Assembly (NCBI GenBank): GCA_001436895.1
Contig: JQAY01000011.1
Span: 534-64,533, forward strand
Reading direction: 5' to 3'
Source of the DNA: Weissella confusa
GTDB taxonomy: Bacteria > Bacillota > Bacilli > Lactobacillales > Lactobacillaceae
Length of the DNA stretch: 64,000 bases
Part shown: piece by piece, positions 36,403 to 45,061 of the stretch
Layout of the letters: every line of letters starts with the position of its first letter
Numbering within the stretch: position 1 is the first letter of the stretch
The notes under the pieces: generated by a model
What the model saw: only the letters and a program-made list of their open reading frames with translations
What the model was told of the DNA's origin: nothing
Database searches by the model: none
Translations under genes and position numbers: made by a program

Positions 36403-38232
36403 ATGGTAGTAAACGCTGAATTAATGACGAAAATTTCAGAACTACGGACAGAGAAATCTATATCTCTTGATGCGTTGGTACAAGCTGGAATTTCGAAGTC
36501 AAAGTGGTACCGCTACATTAACGGTGAAACTGATATTTCGGTTGCAGATCTTCACAAATTGATGGATTTGTTTTCTGTGTCGTTTGCGGAACTGATGGCT
36601 GATAACCGAGAGGCAAACTTGGTTGTGTTGAATATAGATGAATTGGCAACACGTAACGTCGCAGAGTTGCAGGCTTGCCAGGATGAAATTAAGGCCACAT
36701 ATGGATATAAGCATTTTGGGGCTTGGCAAATGGCGGTCGACGCAATTGACGTTTTGATTGCGCGAAGACAAGGACGGTCAACTGCTGTTCAGAGTCGCAT
36801 TGTTTATGAAGAATTAAATGCTATAGATGCCTTCACAATGCATGATATGAAAATCGCTGCGTTGGTTGGGCAGGATTTAGATGTCGAATCTTTCTTTAAT
36901 ATATATCGTAAGTTTGTGGAGGGGATTTCAGCTTTCAAAGATTATATGCCAAGTGTATTATTCGAAATGAGTTTGATGATGCACCTGACGGCTTTGAACA
37001 AGTTTATTTTGGAACCGAGTGTGCCAAGGCGTTCTTTAATTGAGTTTGTGTTTGAAGCGTTGGAGTATCAACCTTCACGGTCGTCTTACGTTGAGATGTA
37101 TATTCTTCGTCGCTTTGTGGAACGTTGTGCAAATTATATGTTGTCTGAAAATCCGTTAGTGTTAGAGCAACTGCAGGTTTTCATGGATTCTGCCGCACGT
37201 TTTGGTGTTGAAACGTTGACGATGAATGGCGTGTCAGTAAGTCTTTTGGATATTTGGCACAAGTTTAGTGAAAAAGATCAGGCGATTCTTACAGCGAATG
37301 AAGATGGTTTTGCAGTACCGACGTATGCCGAATTAAACCTTGCCCCGCGTGTTAAGCATCTTGGTGAATTACTGCACATTGCAGTACGTGCTAAGCATGT
37401 TAGGATTGCAGATTTGAATTGGCTTGGCTTTTCACGAGCTAAAATTTATCGAATGTACGATAAATCTGATGTTATTTATTTGGAAGATCTTTTTCCAATG
37501 ATGCATATAACAGGGCTTGAACCAGGGGATATTGACGCAGTACTGACCTCGCTCCCTGATGCGGAGTACGCGTTGCGCTTTAATGTATCAAAATTAGCGC
37601 CTGAAATCATGCCGGAAGTAGCGGCCAAAGCTGAGTTAAAGTATCAAGAAACACATAAGCTCGCTGATTTAGAAACATATTTCGAAGTGCAAATGATTGC
37701 TGAAATCCAAAGAACTAGTAGCTGGTATGGCACAGATCGAGCGTTGAAGTTAGCAGAAAGAGCGGCTGATACCTTACAAGGACTTGATAAGTGGGATGAA
37801 AATGAATTACGGATTGTTAAGTTAGCCTTTATGGCTGTTGATAATGCCACTGGTGTTCGAGAGTGGATTCAAATGATCCACAAATCACCGGCTAACAGCT
37901 TTCACAGTGGTCGCGTCTATGTTAACTATGTTGTGGACGGCGTAGAATATGCGATTTTTCGAGCGATGTTTTTAGGAAACGGTGAGTTACTTCATTTGCT
38001 GATTAGTGAAGCACGTAAAGAAGCGGATAACGACGAACATATTGCGCGGTATACTGCTTGGCGTTGGCGAATGATGCTATATGATATTTATGATGGTTTT
38101 CTAGAAAGTCCACTGGGGACGATTCGAAAGTTAAGCTCTTTCTTTGTAGACTACGAGGTGCTTGTTGGCAGTAAGGTGACAATTCGACGTTATCAGCTAT
38201 TATTTAGTGAACTGTGGCGACGTTGCAGGTAA
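36403..38232 (+). CDS. tandem-duplicated XRE/Rgg-like regulator
   Basis: 609 aa, about twice the length of an Rgg/GadR/MutR-type regulator. Residues 7-65 form an XRE HTH (ISKSKWYRYINGETDI). Residues about 70-310 are helical, as in Rgg repeat domains. Residues about 316-375 form a second HTH-like unit (FSRAKIYRMYDKSDVI) that aligns with the first, including S-K/R-x-K-x-Y-R and a following DL motif. Residues 380-609 are again helical. So the chain looks like two fused Rgg-like copies. It contains more ATA, AGA and TTA codons than its neighbours, which hints at acquisition. It probably regulates the adjacent surface protein gene; a peptide ligand is possible but no clear pheromone gene was found. 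Confidence 0.7.
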   Translation: MVVNAELMTKISELRTEKSISLDALVQAGISKSKWYRYINGETDISVADLHKLMDLFSVSFAELMADNREANLVVLNIDELATRNVAELQACQDEIKATYGYKHFGAWQMAVDAIDVLIARRQGRSTAVQSRIVYEELNAIDAFTMHDMKIAALVGQDLDVESFFNIYRKFVEGISAFKDYMPSVLFEMSLMMHLTALNKFILEPSVPRRSLIEFVFEALEYQPSRSSYVEMYILRRFVERCANYMLSENPLVLEQLQVFMDSAARFGVETLTMNGVSVSLLDIWHKFSEKDQAILTANEDGFAVPTYAELNLAPRVKHLGELLHIAVRAKHVRIADLNWLGFSRAKIYRMYDKSDVIYLEDLFPMMHITGLEPGDIDAVLTSLPDAEYALRFNVSKLAPEIMPEVAAKAELKYQETHKLADLETYFEVQMIAEIQRTSSWYGTDRALKLAERAADTLQGLDKWDENELRIVKLAFMAVDNATGVREWIQMIHKSPANSFHSGRVYVNYVVDGVEYAIFRAMFLGNGELLHLLISEARKEADNDEHIARYTAWRWRMMLYDIYDGFLESPLGTIRKLSSFFVDYEVLVGSKVTIRRYQLLFSELWRRCR

Positions 38233-38427
38233 AACGTGAGATAGCACAGAAGGTTAAGAAGTGGATTCAGCACGACGAAATTTTTACGGCAATCAGTCTA
38301 GGTACGTGATTGATTTTTCATAACAGGATTGCACACGTGGCAATGCACGTCTTTCGACCGATGGTTACGGTTACTAAGATAATTGTCAAACATGGTAGCA
38401 GTGAAGAAGCCAATTATGAAAAATAAC
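38215..38427 (+). other. possible broken small reading frame downstream of the regulator
   Basis: A +1 frame starting at GTG 38215 runs 31 codons (ending ...FTAISLGT) to a TGA at 38308-38310, then stays open to a TAA near 38427 (containing HVAMHVFRPMVTVTKIIVK). One stop removed would give about 70 codons. No good Shine-Dalgarno and no recognised family. It is followed by a strong terminator, so the segment is probably transcribed. Confidence 0.25.
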
Positions 38428-38441
38428 AATATATAAGTAGA

Positions 38442-38496
38442 AACAGCCATAGTTAGTTCAGATATCTCTCTGTTCTAACTATGGCTGTTATTTTTT
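38442..38496 (+). terminator. terminator downstream of the regulator region
   Basis: A perfect 15-bp stem (AACAGCCATAGTTAG and its complement) with an 18-nt loop and six Ts. The remaining 150 bp before the next gene contain no clear feature beyond its Shine-Dalgarno. Confidence 0.92.
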
Positions 38497-38646
38497 AACA
38501 AGAAGTACGGTTGGGTTATATTTTTAGCGTTAAAAGAGGGCTGAGATATCCTTTTGTTGGCGGTTCCTAAAATTATTTACAGGCCAAGATACAATGGTAT
38601 AGACTTGTTGATAAAGTAAGACTAATGGACATGAGAGAGAAAAAAT

Positions 38647-39180
38647 ATGAAGTTTGAAATTAATCACGTCGTCGATAACATTTTGACAGAGCACGAAGAT
38701 CCCTATGTGGGCTACCAAATGAGTGGGCAAGGATCCACTGAAAGCGCCGAGAAGTTTTTCAATCGTGAATTGATGACTGAGATTCGTCCGCTGGTCGACG
38801 AATTAAATGATGATTTAGACGGCACTGGGGTGTTTGAGTTGCACACGGTGCAAGTCTCATATAACGGGGATGAATTGGAATTGCGTTTCAAAGTGCCGGT
38901 TGATTTGACTGAAACGGCTACCTACTTTAACGACCTAGATGACGGGGAAGAACGGATTGCATCGATTACAACCACGTCAGCAATTCAACTTGCACCACGC
39001 ACACACGACGAACAAATGCTTTACACGGTTGTTGAGCACCGTTTGCAAAGCCGCAAGCGGCGTGTTGTTATGGTAGGTGTTAATCTATCTGATATGGCCG
39101 AATTCCTAATGACCATTCCGATGAACTTGGCAAAATCATATGATGACGCGTTAGTACGTGGCCAAATCGGACGACGATAA
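38647..39180 (+). CDS. hypothetical protein, 177 aa
   Basis: An acidic soluble protein without a signal or membrane segments. It has alternating acidic strands in the middle (VSYNGDELELRFKVPVDLTE) and a basic patch (HRLQSRKRRVVMVGV) near residue 135. The family is not recognised. GAGAGAGAAAAA precedes the ATG. It is a single gene between terminators with typical local codon use, so it is probably a real housekeeping-type unknown. Confidence 0.72.
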   Translation: MKFEINHVVDNILTEHEDPYVGYQMSGQGSTESAEKFFNRELMTEIRPLVDELNDDLDGTGVFELHTVQVSYNGDELELRFKVPVDLTETATYFNDLDDGEERIASITTTSAIQLAPRTHDEQMLYTVVEHRLQSRKRRVVMVGVNLSDMAEFLMTIPMNLAKSYDDALVRGQIGRR

Positions 39181-39301
39181 GAGGAAAACCGACGATTAAT
39201 TAGGCCAGCCAGAGCAGGTTTTTTAATAATTTCAAGACCTTACTTTTCGTTAGTAACAGCTATATAATAATGAAGCTTTAAAGAAAGAAGGAAAATTATT
39301 A

Positions 39302-40015
39302 ATGGCTAAGACAGCTTTGGTTACTGGTGCAAACAAGGGAATCGGCTATGCGATTGCAACGCAATTGCTACAAAAGGGCTACACCGTATTGGTTGGCGCA
39401 CGTGATGCTGAGCGTGGTGCAGCCGCTGTGAGCGAGTTGCAAGCATTTGGTAATGCAGAATTGTTGTTGGTTGATGTTGCTAACTTGGATAGCATCCATG
39501 AAGCAGTAGCAAACATCAACGCGAACTACGACGGGTTGGACTTGTTGATTAACAATGCCGGTATTTCAGGTGATATGGAACGTACGGCATGGGAGTTTGA
39601 AGCACAAGAGTTGCTTGATATCTATAAAGTTGACTTTATCGGTCCATACGAGTTGACGAAGGGGCTTTTGCCAGTACTACAAAAGAACAATGGAACGATT
39701 ATTAACGTTTCAACGCCAATTGAGCCAGGTAAGTGGTGGCACCCACTTGGTTACATGGCTGCTAAGGCACCGCTTAACGTGATGACGAAGGACTTCGGTC
39801 TTGAGTTCGAACAAAAGGGTGTGCCTGTTGAGATTTTTGCCGTGATGCCAGGCGCTGTTTCAACTGACTTGAACGGCCACATTCAAGGTGACTTCGTTCG
39901 TATGACAGAAAATGCTGCTGAACTGATTTTGTCATTCTTATTTGATGATCAAAACCACAACGGTCAAGTTATTAATGAAGATGGTTCAGTCGTTAACTAC
40001 AATCCACAACACTAA
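39302..40015 (+). CDS. short-chain dehydrogenase/reductase
   Basis: 237 aa classical SDR. The nucleotide motif TGANKGIG lies at residues 8-15, NNAG near 87, the catalytic Ser in NVSTPIEPG near 139, and YMAAK near 155 (YxxxK). It carries out NAD(P)-linked oxidoreduction in the cytoplasm; the substrate is unknown. AAGAAGGAAAA precedes the ATG. It is a single gene with a terminator. Confidence 0.92.
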   Translation: MAKTALVTGANKGIGYAIATQLLQKGYTVLVGARDAERGAAAVSELQAFGNAELLLVDVANLDSIHEAVANINANYDGLDLLINNAGISGDMERTAWEFEAQELLDIYKVDFIGPYELTKGLLPVLQKNNGTIINVSTPIEPGKWWHPLGYMAAKAPLNVMTKDFGLEFEQKGVPVEIFAVMPGAVSTDLNGHIQGDFVRMTENAAELILSFLFDDQNHNGQVINEDGSVVNYNPQH

Positions 40016-40020
40016 TAAAG

Positions 40021-40056
40021 AAACCATCCAACTTTGCGGTTGGATGGTTTCTTTTT
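40021..40056 (+). terminator. terminator after SDR gene
   Basis: AAACCATCCAAC/GTTGGATGGTTT stem followed by CTTTTT. Confidence 0.9.
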
Positions 40057-40153
40057 GTATACAATTGTTATCCTGAATTAAGCGTTTACAAGCATGAAAG
40101 ATGTTATATACTTAAAAGGTTGTGAACAAAGTCTTTTTTTAAGGAGTAAATTT

Positions 40154-41161
40154 ATGGACTTTAAGAGTGGTATTTTATCAAAACGTTGGGTTCAAGTTTT
40201 GATAGTTCTTATTGGATTGGGAATCCTATTTAGGTTAGGCATTTTTGGAGTGTTGATTTCACTAGGTGTAGTGGGTTACGCCGGTTTTAATATGTTTCAA
40301 ACGTACAAGGCATCAGGTAAGTCGGCATTTACAAAAAAGCAATGGGCGTTGCTTGTTGGTGCAGCATTGGTATTGATTTTAACTGCATCGAACCTTGGTA
40401 ATACAAGTGTCAAAGGCACAAAGGGGGCGGAATCTGCTAGTGAGAAAACTTCAGCTACTTCGTCTAGTAAGGAAACAGAGCAAGATAAGTCGGCTGCTAA
40501 GGAATCGTCTAAAAAAGCGGATTCTCTAAGTGAAAGTAAGAAGGCCGCTTTAGAAAGCAGTCGTGCAGCGTCTGAAAGTCAGGCGAAGGGTGCTAGTGAG
40601 GCGAAAGCTAGTTCCGAAGCTGAAAAATTAGCTGGTATGAATTATGGTTCGTATACGGGTCAAATGTTCGTGGATCAATTAAAAGCAGCGGGTGTTTCAA
40701 GTGTTAACATTGACGATGTTGAATTCTATACCGACGAGTCTGGCGCCGAGTATACATATCCAGCACCGAAAGCTGGAAAAGGTGAGTATTATAACGTCTT
40801 TGTTGAACCGTCAGGGAATGTGAAAGCATTACATGATCCTTTTTTTCACAAGAAGGCCAAGAAGATGGTGCTAGAAAATATTTCGTATGTTGAATCTGCT
40901 GCGAATTATTATTTTGAGCAAAATGGTTATACTTTAATTGGACACAGTATTATCGGCGGAACTAATGCAAGTTATGACGAAGATACAGATGAATTTTATG
41001 CAGATTTCAATGATGCTGAAGTGCGATTTGGTGGAGTTAAGCACAAACATCAACTTGTCACTGTCGCTTTTAAATTGAAGGATAATAAATTCAATACGGA
41101 TATGCCTAATAGTGGTGTAGAACTTGTAAAAATTGAATTAAATGGAAAACAAGTATATTAG
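40154..41161 (+). CDS. two-helix membrane protein with Ser-rich stalk and extracellular domain
   Basis: 335 aa. Two or three hydrophobic segments (about residues 13-30, 34-50 and 69-88) are followed by a long Ser/Ala/Lys/Glu-rich low-complexity stalk (about 90-160), then a globular domain of about 170 residues. The latter contains YGSYTGQMF, YYNVFVEPSGN and a final ELVKIELNGK. The family is not recognised. AAGGAG before ATG 40154 fixes the start. The stalk resembles coiled or extended spacers of surface proteins, so the C-terminal domain is probably outside the cell. It lies in an accessory-looking stretch. Confidence 0.72.
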   Translation: MDFKSGILSKRWVQVLIVLIGLGILFRLGIFGVLISLGVVGYAGFNMFQTYKASGKSAFTKKQWALLVGAALVLILTASNLGNTSVKGTKGAESASEKTSATSSSKETEQDKSAAKESSKKADSLSESKKAALESSRAASESQAKGASEAKASSEAEKLAGMNYGSYTGQMFVDQLKAAGVSSVNIDDVEFYTDESGAEYTYPAPKAGKGEYYNVFVEPSGNVKALHDPFFHKKAKKMVLENISYVESAANYYFEQNGYTLIGHSIIGGTNASYDEDTDEFYADFNDAEVRFGGVKHKHQLVTVAFKLKDNKFNTDMPNSGVELVKIELNGKQVY

Positions 41162-41180
41162 AACATCGTATTAATAGATA

Positions 41181-41223
41181 GAAAAAACCATAAATTGGAT
41201 TGTGCCAATTTATGGTTTTTTCT
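41181..41223. terminator. bidirectional terminator
   Basis: GAAAAAACCATAAATTGG pairs with CCAATTTATGGTTTTTTC. It lies between converging genes, and the stop of the minus-strand gene sits at its right edge. Confidence 0.9.
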
Positions 41224-41518
41224 ATCTATAACGAATCAAGCTATGGAAACCTTCTTTGGAGCCAAAGACACCTTGATTTTGAACGGTTGTGTGGGTGACA
41301 TCCAGGATTTCATACCCATCATCTTGCATACGGTTCAAAATGAGATCAATTTGGTTTGTGTATTGTGTTTCAACGCCGAATATTTGATTGATGAATTTAC
41401 TGAAAGAGGTAATCATGATTACGTGAATCTTGCCATCTTGTTTAGCAAGATACTTCCGAACTTCTCGCTCATAAAGCGAATTAGCAGATAACTTGTTTGA
41501 CGAATCAAAAAATCCCAT
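41222..41518 (-). CDS. hypothetical protein, 98 aa
   Basis: A small soluble protein. The C-terminal half (NRMQDDGYEILDVTHT ... HSLIRYR) resembles small proteins with a GYEIxDV strand and a terminal LIxYR strand, but I cannot name the family. AAGGAG lies upstream on the minus strand. It converges with the stalked membrane protein at a shared terminator. Confidence 0.7.
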   Translation of the reverse strand: MGFFDSSNKLSANSLYEREVRKYLAKQDGKIHVIMITSFSKFINQIFGVETQYTNQIDLILNRMQDDGYEILDVTHTTVQNQGVFGSKEGFHSLIRYR

Positions 41519-41665
41519 AGCTGGTACTCCTTAGGTGAAATAGTTATGTTGTCATGATTGTACGATGCTATAGTGGTTCGTGCAATCAGTATTGGTTAAT
41601 AAATTGAATATATACACCTCACAATGCATATACCGCAAAAACATGCACGAATATTCAAAAAAGAG

Positions 41666-41694
41666 TGCAAAAAAATACACCGGTGTGCTATGAT
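41666..41694 (+). promoter_or_regulatory. candidate permease promoter with palindromic spacer
   Basis: TGCAAA (41666-41671), 17 bp, TATGAT (41689-41694). The spacer contains the perfect palindrome ACACCGGTGT (41677-41686), a candidate operator. The leader from here to the permease ATG is about 105 nt; no riboswitch was recognised in the 280-bp gap. Confidence 0.45.
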
Positions 41695-41803
41695 ATTACT
41701 CGTTGCTATTAAGGGTTTGCCTTTTGGCTGATGAATAAAAAGAGAATAAAAGAGAAAATAAATTTGTATATCATAGCAAATTTATTCAGAGGAGGGGCAG
41801 CGC

Positions 41804-43180
41804 ATGGCAGACAAAAACGCCGCGCCTGATTCACTAAATCGTGGGTTATCAAAGCGTCACGTGACGATGATCGCGATTGGTGGAACGATTGGAACAGGGT
41901 TGTTCTTGGGAGCCGGAGACTCAATCAGTCTGACAGGACCATCAATCCTATTTGTTTACTTACTAACAGGAATCTTCCTATATATCATGATGCGTGCCAT
42001 TGGTGAGTTGCTTTACGCCGATCCGGACAACAATTCATTCGTGGCCTTTGTGTCAAAGTACTTAGGTCCTGGGGCTGGGCACTTCGTGGGTTGGTCATAC
42101 TGGATTACATTGATTTTGCCAGCCATGGCGGAGTTGACGGCCATTGGGTTGTACGTGCAATACTGGTTACCGAATGTACCAGCTTGGTTAATCGAAATCA
42201 TCGTGATGGTTTTGCTGGTCGGGGTTAACTTGTTTGCAGTTAATTTCTTCGGTGAAGCAGAGTTTTGGTTCTCATCAATCAAAATTATTGCCATCCTAGG
42301 TATTATCGCAACGGGAATTATCATGATGTTAACTGGCTTCAATGCACCAGGAGCACATGGTGGACCAGTCTCACTAGGTAATATTACGCATAACTTCAAG
42401 TTCTTCCCAAACGGGGGGATGAGCTTCATGCAAGCATTCCCAATGGTCTTCTTCGCATTCGTTGGAATTGAATTCGTTGGTTTGATGTCAGCGGAAACAA
42501 AGAACCCACGCGAGGTGATGCCAAAGGTTATCAACACGGTGCTATTCCGTATCTTGATTTTCTACGTGGGTGCCTTGGCAATTATCATGTCAATTTATGA
42601 TTGGCATTACTTGCCATCAAACCAAAGCCCATTCGTGTTTATCTTTAAGTTGATTGGTATTCACTGGGCAGCAGCGTTGTTGAACTTCGTGGTTTTGACA
42701 GCTGCGATGTCAGCTTTGAATACGTTGATTTACTCAGCAGGACGTGACGTCTACGCGTTGGCTTTGGAAAACACAGGGAAGTGGCAATCATACTTCAAGG
42801 TACTATCAATGAAGGCAATCCCGTCACGTGCGGTGTTGTTCTCAGCTATCTTGATTATGTTGACGCCAATCATCAACGCATTGCCAATCTTTGAATCAGC
42901 CTTTAACTTCTTCGCATCAGCTACGGCTGCGATTACGTTGGTTATCTACAGCTTGATTATGTTGGCCCACCGCAAGTATCGTACTAGTGCAGACTACATT
43001 GAAGATGGCTTCAAGATGCCATTCTACAAGATTGCTAGTCCATTGACGCTTGCATTCTTCTTGTTCATCTTCGGAACCTTGTTCTTGGACAAGACAGACA
43101 TGATTGCGGCCTTTGGTGGTATCGCCTGGACGATTGGTTACGGTTGGTACAGCCACAAGAAGTACGGCATAAAATTTTAA
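41804..43180 (+). CDS. amino acid permease (APC superfamily)
   Basis: 458 aa with 12 predicted membrane helices. The N-terminal LSKRHVTMIAIGGTIGTGLF is the hallmark of the AAT family of proton-coupled amino acid transporters, and PREVMPKVINTV follows helix 6. GGAGGGG lies 8 nt before the ATG. It is a single gene with its own promoter and terminator. The substrate cannot be fixed by eye; relatives carry Lys, Pro, GABA, Ala or aromatic amino acids. Confidence 0.92.
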   Translation: MADKNAAPDSLNRGLSKRHVTMIAIGGTIGTGLFLGAGDSISLTGPSILFVYLLTGIFLYIMMRAIGELLYADPDNNSFVAFVSKYLGPGAGHFVGWSYWITLILPAMAELTAIGLYVQYWLPNVPAWLIEIIVMVLLVGVNLFAVNFFGEAEFWFSSIKIIAILGIIATGIIMMLTGFNAPGAHGGPVSLGNITHNFKFFPNGGMSFMQAFPMVFFAFVGIEFVGLMSAETKNPREVMPKVINTVLFRILIFYVGALAIIMSIYDWHYLPSNQSPFVFIFKLIGIHWAAALLNFVVLTAAMSALNTLIYSAGRDVYALALENTGKWQSYFKVLSMKAIPSRAVLFSAILIMLTPIINALPIFESAFNFFASATAAITLVIYSLIMLAHRKYRTSADYIEDGFKMPFYKIASPLTLAFFLFIFGTLFLDKTDMIAAFGGIAWTIGYGWYSHKKYGIKF

Positions 43181-43189
43181 AAATGATTG

Positions 43190-43220
43190 AACTCACTGAC
43201 TCGTGTCGGTGAGTTTTTTT
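43190..43220 (+). terminator. terminator after permease gene
   Basis: AACTCACTGAC and GTCGGTGAGTT form the stem, followed by seven Ts. Confidence 0.85.
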
Positions 43221-43284
43221 CTGGTTTGTTTTTGTATTAAAATTCGATTAGAATAAAGGAACGAATGAAAACGGAGGTTATGAG

Positions 43285-44793
43285 ATGACGGACTCATACA
43301 CAGGTGCGGATTTACGCGCGCTATTGAAAGAACAAGCCTTGTTGGAAGAAACAATGGCTTTGGCCAGCTGGGATCAACTAACGGGGATGCCCAAGGATTC
43401 AGGTGAATTCCGTGCGGAACTACAAAGTTATCTAACGGAAAAGTATTTGGGTGTTTCAACTGGTGACCAAGCCAAAGCGTTGGTGGCTTACTTTGACGAA
43501 CATGCTTCAGAACTTTCTGACGATGAACAAGCTTTGTTTGCGAAGTTCAAGGAAGATTATGAGCGTGATGCGGTTGTGCCGGCTGACGAGTACATTGCGT
43601 TTAACAAGTTGAGTTCATCAGCGCAAGACGCGTGGTCAGAGGCTCGTGAGCAAGATGATTACAGCATTTACGCACCATACCTCCAACAATTGATTGCGTT
43701 GAAGCGCAAGTTTATCACGTACTGGCGCAAGGATGAGGCCACACCATATGATGTGTTGTTGAACCAATTTGAGCCTGGCTTAACGGTTGAAAAGTTGGAC
43801 GCAGTCTTTAATGAAGTGAAGGCGGGTGTTGTGGCTTTGCGTAATCGTTTGGCAACAGAAGGAACTGAACCGGATGACAGTTTCCTCCACCGTGATGTCG
43901 CGATTGCTGATCAACGTGGGTACGTTTGGGATGCCGCAGTTCGCTTGGGCTACGATCCAAACAAGGGACGTTTGGACGATACGATTCACCCATTTATGCA
44001 AGACTTGAACCGCAATGATGCTCGTATTACGACGCGTTGGGCAACCGACGATTTCCAAATGGCCGTGTTGGGCATTCTGCACGAAGCGGGGCACGGGTTG
44101 TTTGCGCAAAACGTGGCGCCAAAGTGGGACTACACACCATTTAACAAAGCCATTGCGATGAGTATTCATGAGTCACAGTCACTCTTCAATGAAGTGGTTA
44201 TTGGCCGTTCGGAAGCCTTTTTGCGTCATGATTACCCAATTATGCAAGCAGCCTTCCACGGTGTCCTAGATGATGTAGATTTTGAAACATTCTACAAGGG
44301 GTGGATGAAGACGCAAGCCAGCTTGATTCGTACGGAAGCTGATCCATTGACGTACCCATTGCACATCATTATTCGTTATGAAATCGAGAAGGCAATCTTC
44401 AATGATGACATCGATGTTGAAACATTGCCTGAGTTGTGGAATGCCAAGTATGAAGAGTATCTGGGTATTCGTCCACCGTCAGATTTGACAGGAATCCTGC
44501 AAGATATTCACTGGGCCGGGGGCGACTTCGGTTACTTCCCATCATATGCATTGGGTCACTTGTATGCGGCTCAATTCCGTCATGAGATGGCAAAAACGTT
44601 GGATATCGATGGCTTGCTAGAAGCTGGTGATATTCAACCATTGTTCGACTGGCGTAAGGAACATGTATGGCAATACGGGGCATCAAAGACGCCATCACAA
44701 GTATTGCGTGATGCTACCGGCGAAGACTTGAACCCGCAATACTGGTTGGACTTGCAAACGCGCCGTTATTTGCAAGCTTACAACGTTAAGTAA
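43285..44793 (+). CDS. M32 family metallocarboxypeptidase
   Basis: 502 aa, the usual length for thermostable carboxypeptidase 1 (Taq) relatives, which trim C-terminal residues from peptides in the cytoplasm. The zinc motif HEAGH is at residues 266-270, with the downstream Glu ligand in SIHESQSLFNE near 294. The family motif IRPPSDLTGILQDIHWAGG lies near 396. GGAGG precedes the start; ATG 43279 gives only two codons and is not the start. A terminator follows. Confidence 0.93.
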   Translation: MTDSYTGADLRALLKEQALLEETMALASWDQLTGMPKDSGEFRAELQSYLTEKYLGVSTGDQAKALVAYFDEHASELSDDEQALFAKFKEDYERDAVVPADEYIAFNKLSSSAQDAWSEAREQDDYSIYAPYLQQLIALKRKFITYWRKDEATPYDVLLNQFEPGLTVEKLDAVFNEVKAGVVALRNRLATEGTEPDDSFLHRDVAIADQRGYVWDAAVRLGYDPNKGRLDDTIHPFMQDLNRNDARITTRWATDDFQMAVLGILHEAGHGLFAQNVAPKWDYTPFNKAIAMSIHESQSLFNEVVIGRSEAFLRHDYPIMQAAFHGVLDDVDFETFYKGWMKTQASLIRTEADPLTYPLHIIIRYEIEKAIFNDDIDVETLPELWNAKYEEYLGIRPPSDLTGILQDIHWAGGDFGYFPSYALGHLYAAQFRHEMAKTLDIDGLLEAGDIQPLFDWRKEHVWQYGASKTPSQVLRDATGEDLNPQYWLDLQTRRYLQAYNVK

Positions 44794-44811
44794 ACAACTG
44801 AAGGCGATATT

Positions 44812-44860
44812 TAAGGCCGTGAATTTCTTGAAGCAGATTCAAGAAATTCACGGCCTTTAT
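44812..44860 (+). terminator. terminator after carboxypeptidase gene
   Basis: A 20-bp perfect stem (AAGGCCGTGAATTTCTTGAA and complement, loop GCAGA). The T-run is short (TTTAT). Confidence 0.85.
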
Positions 44861-44871
44861 CACAGCAGCTG

Positions 44872-44982
44872 TTGGTCTAAAACACCTGACTTCAGTCAGG
44901 TGTAAGACCAAAGACGCACCTGATAAGGGCGACTTGGTCACGTCGGAGGTCAAAAGCCTCCGACATTCCCAGTCTGCTTTAT
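44872..44982 (+). repeat. copy 2 of the modular intergenic repeat
   Basis: The left part is a hairpin: TTGGTCT plus ACACCTGAC paired with GTCAGGTGT plus AGACCAA. Bases 44906-44924 are the exact reverse complement of 1556-1574. The right part, 44934-44982, matches 1569-1617 at 44 of 49 positions and contains a perfect 8-bp stem GTCGGAGG/CCTCCGAC. The two locations therefore share the same modules in different arrangements. Confidence 0.75.
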
Positions 44983-45061
44983 GTTTAGTTTGTGCTTCAC
45001 TGAAGTTTGGTTTTGGGTCGGTTCATTATGATTGCCAACAATCGAAAGAGAGGCAATTTTT

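Noticed and set aside
38343-38426. Short frame as a pheromone (SHP-like) gene for the duplicated regulator
   Set aside because: No Shine-Dalgarno, and the C-terminus is charged (SSEEANYEK) rather than hydrophobic.
40077-40090. cre-like site before the stalked membrane protein
   Set aside because: ATTAAGCGTTTACA has two mismatches at the conserved left end, and no promoter could be placed around it.
42013-42537. 174-codon open frame on the minus strand inside the amino acid permease gene
   Set aside because: It is the antisense shadow of a strongly biased membrane-protein gene; no Shine-Dalgarno and low-complexity composition.
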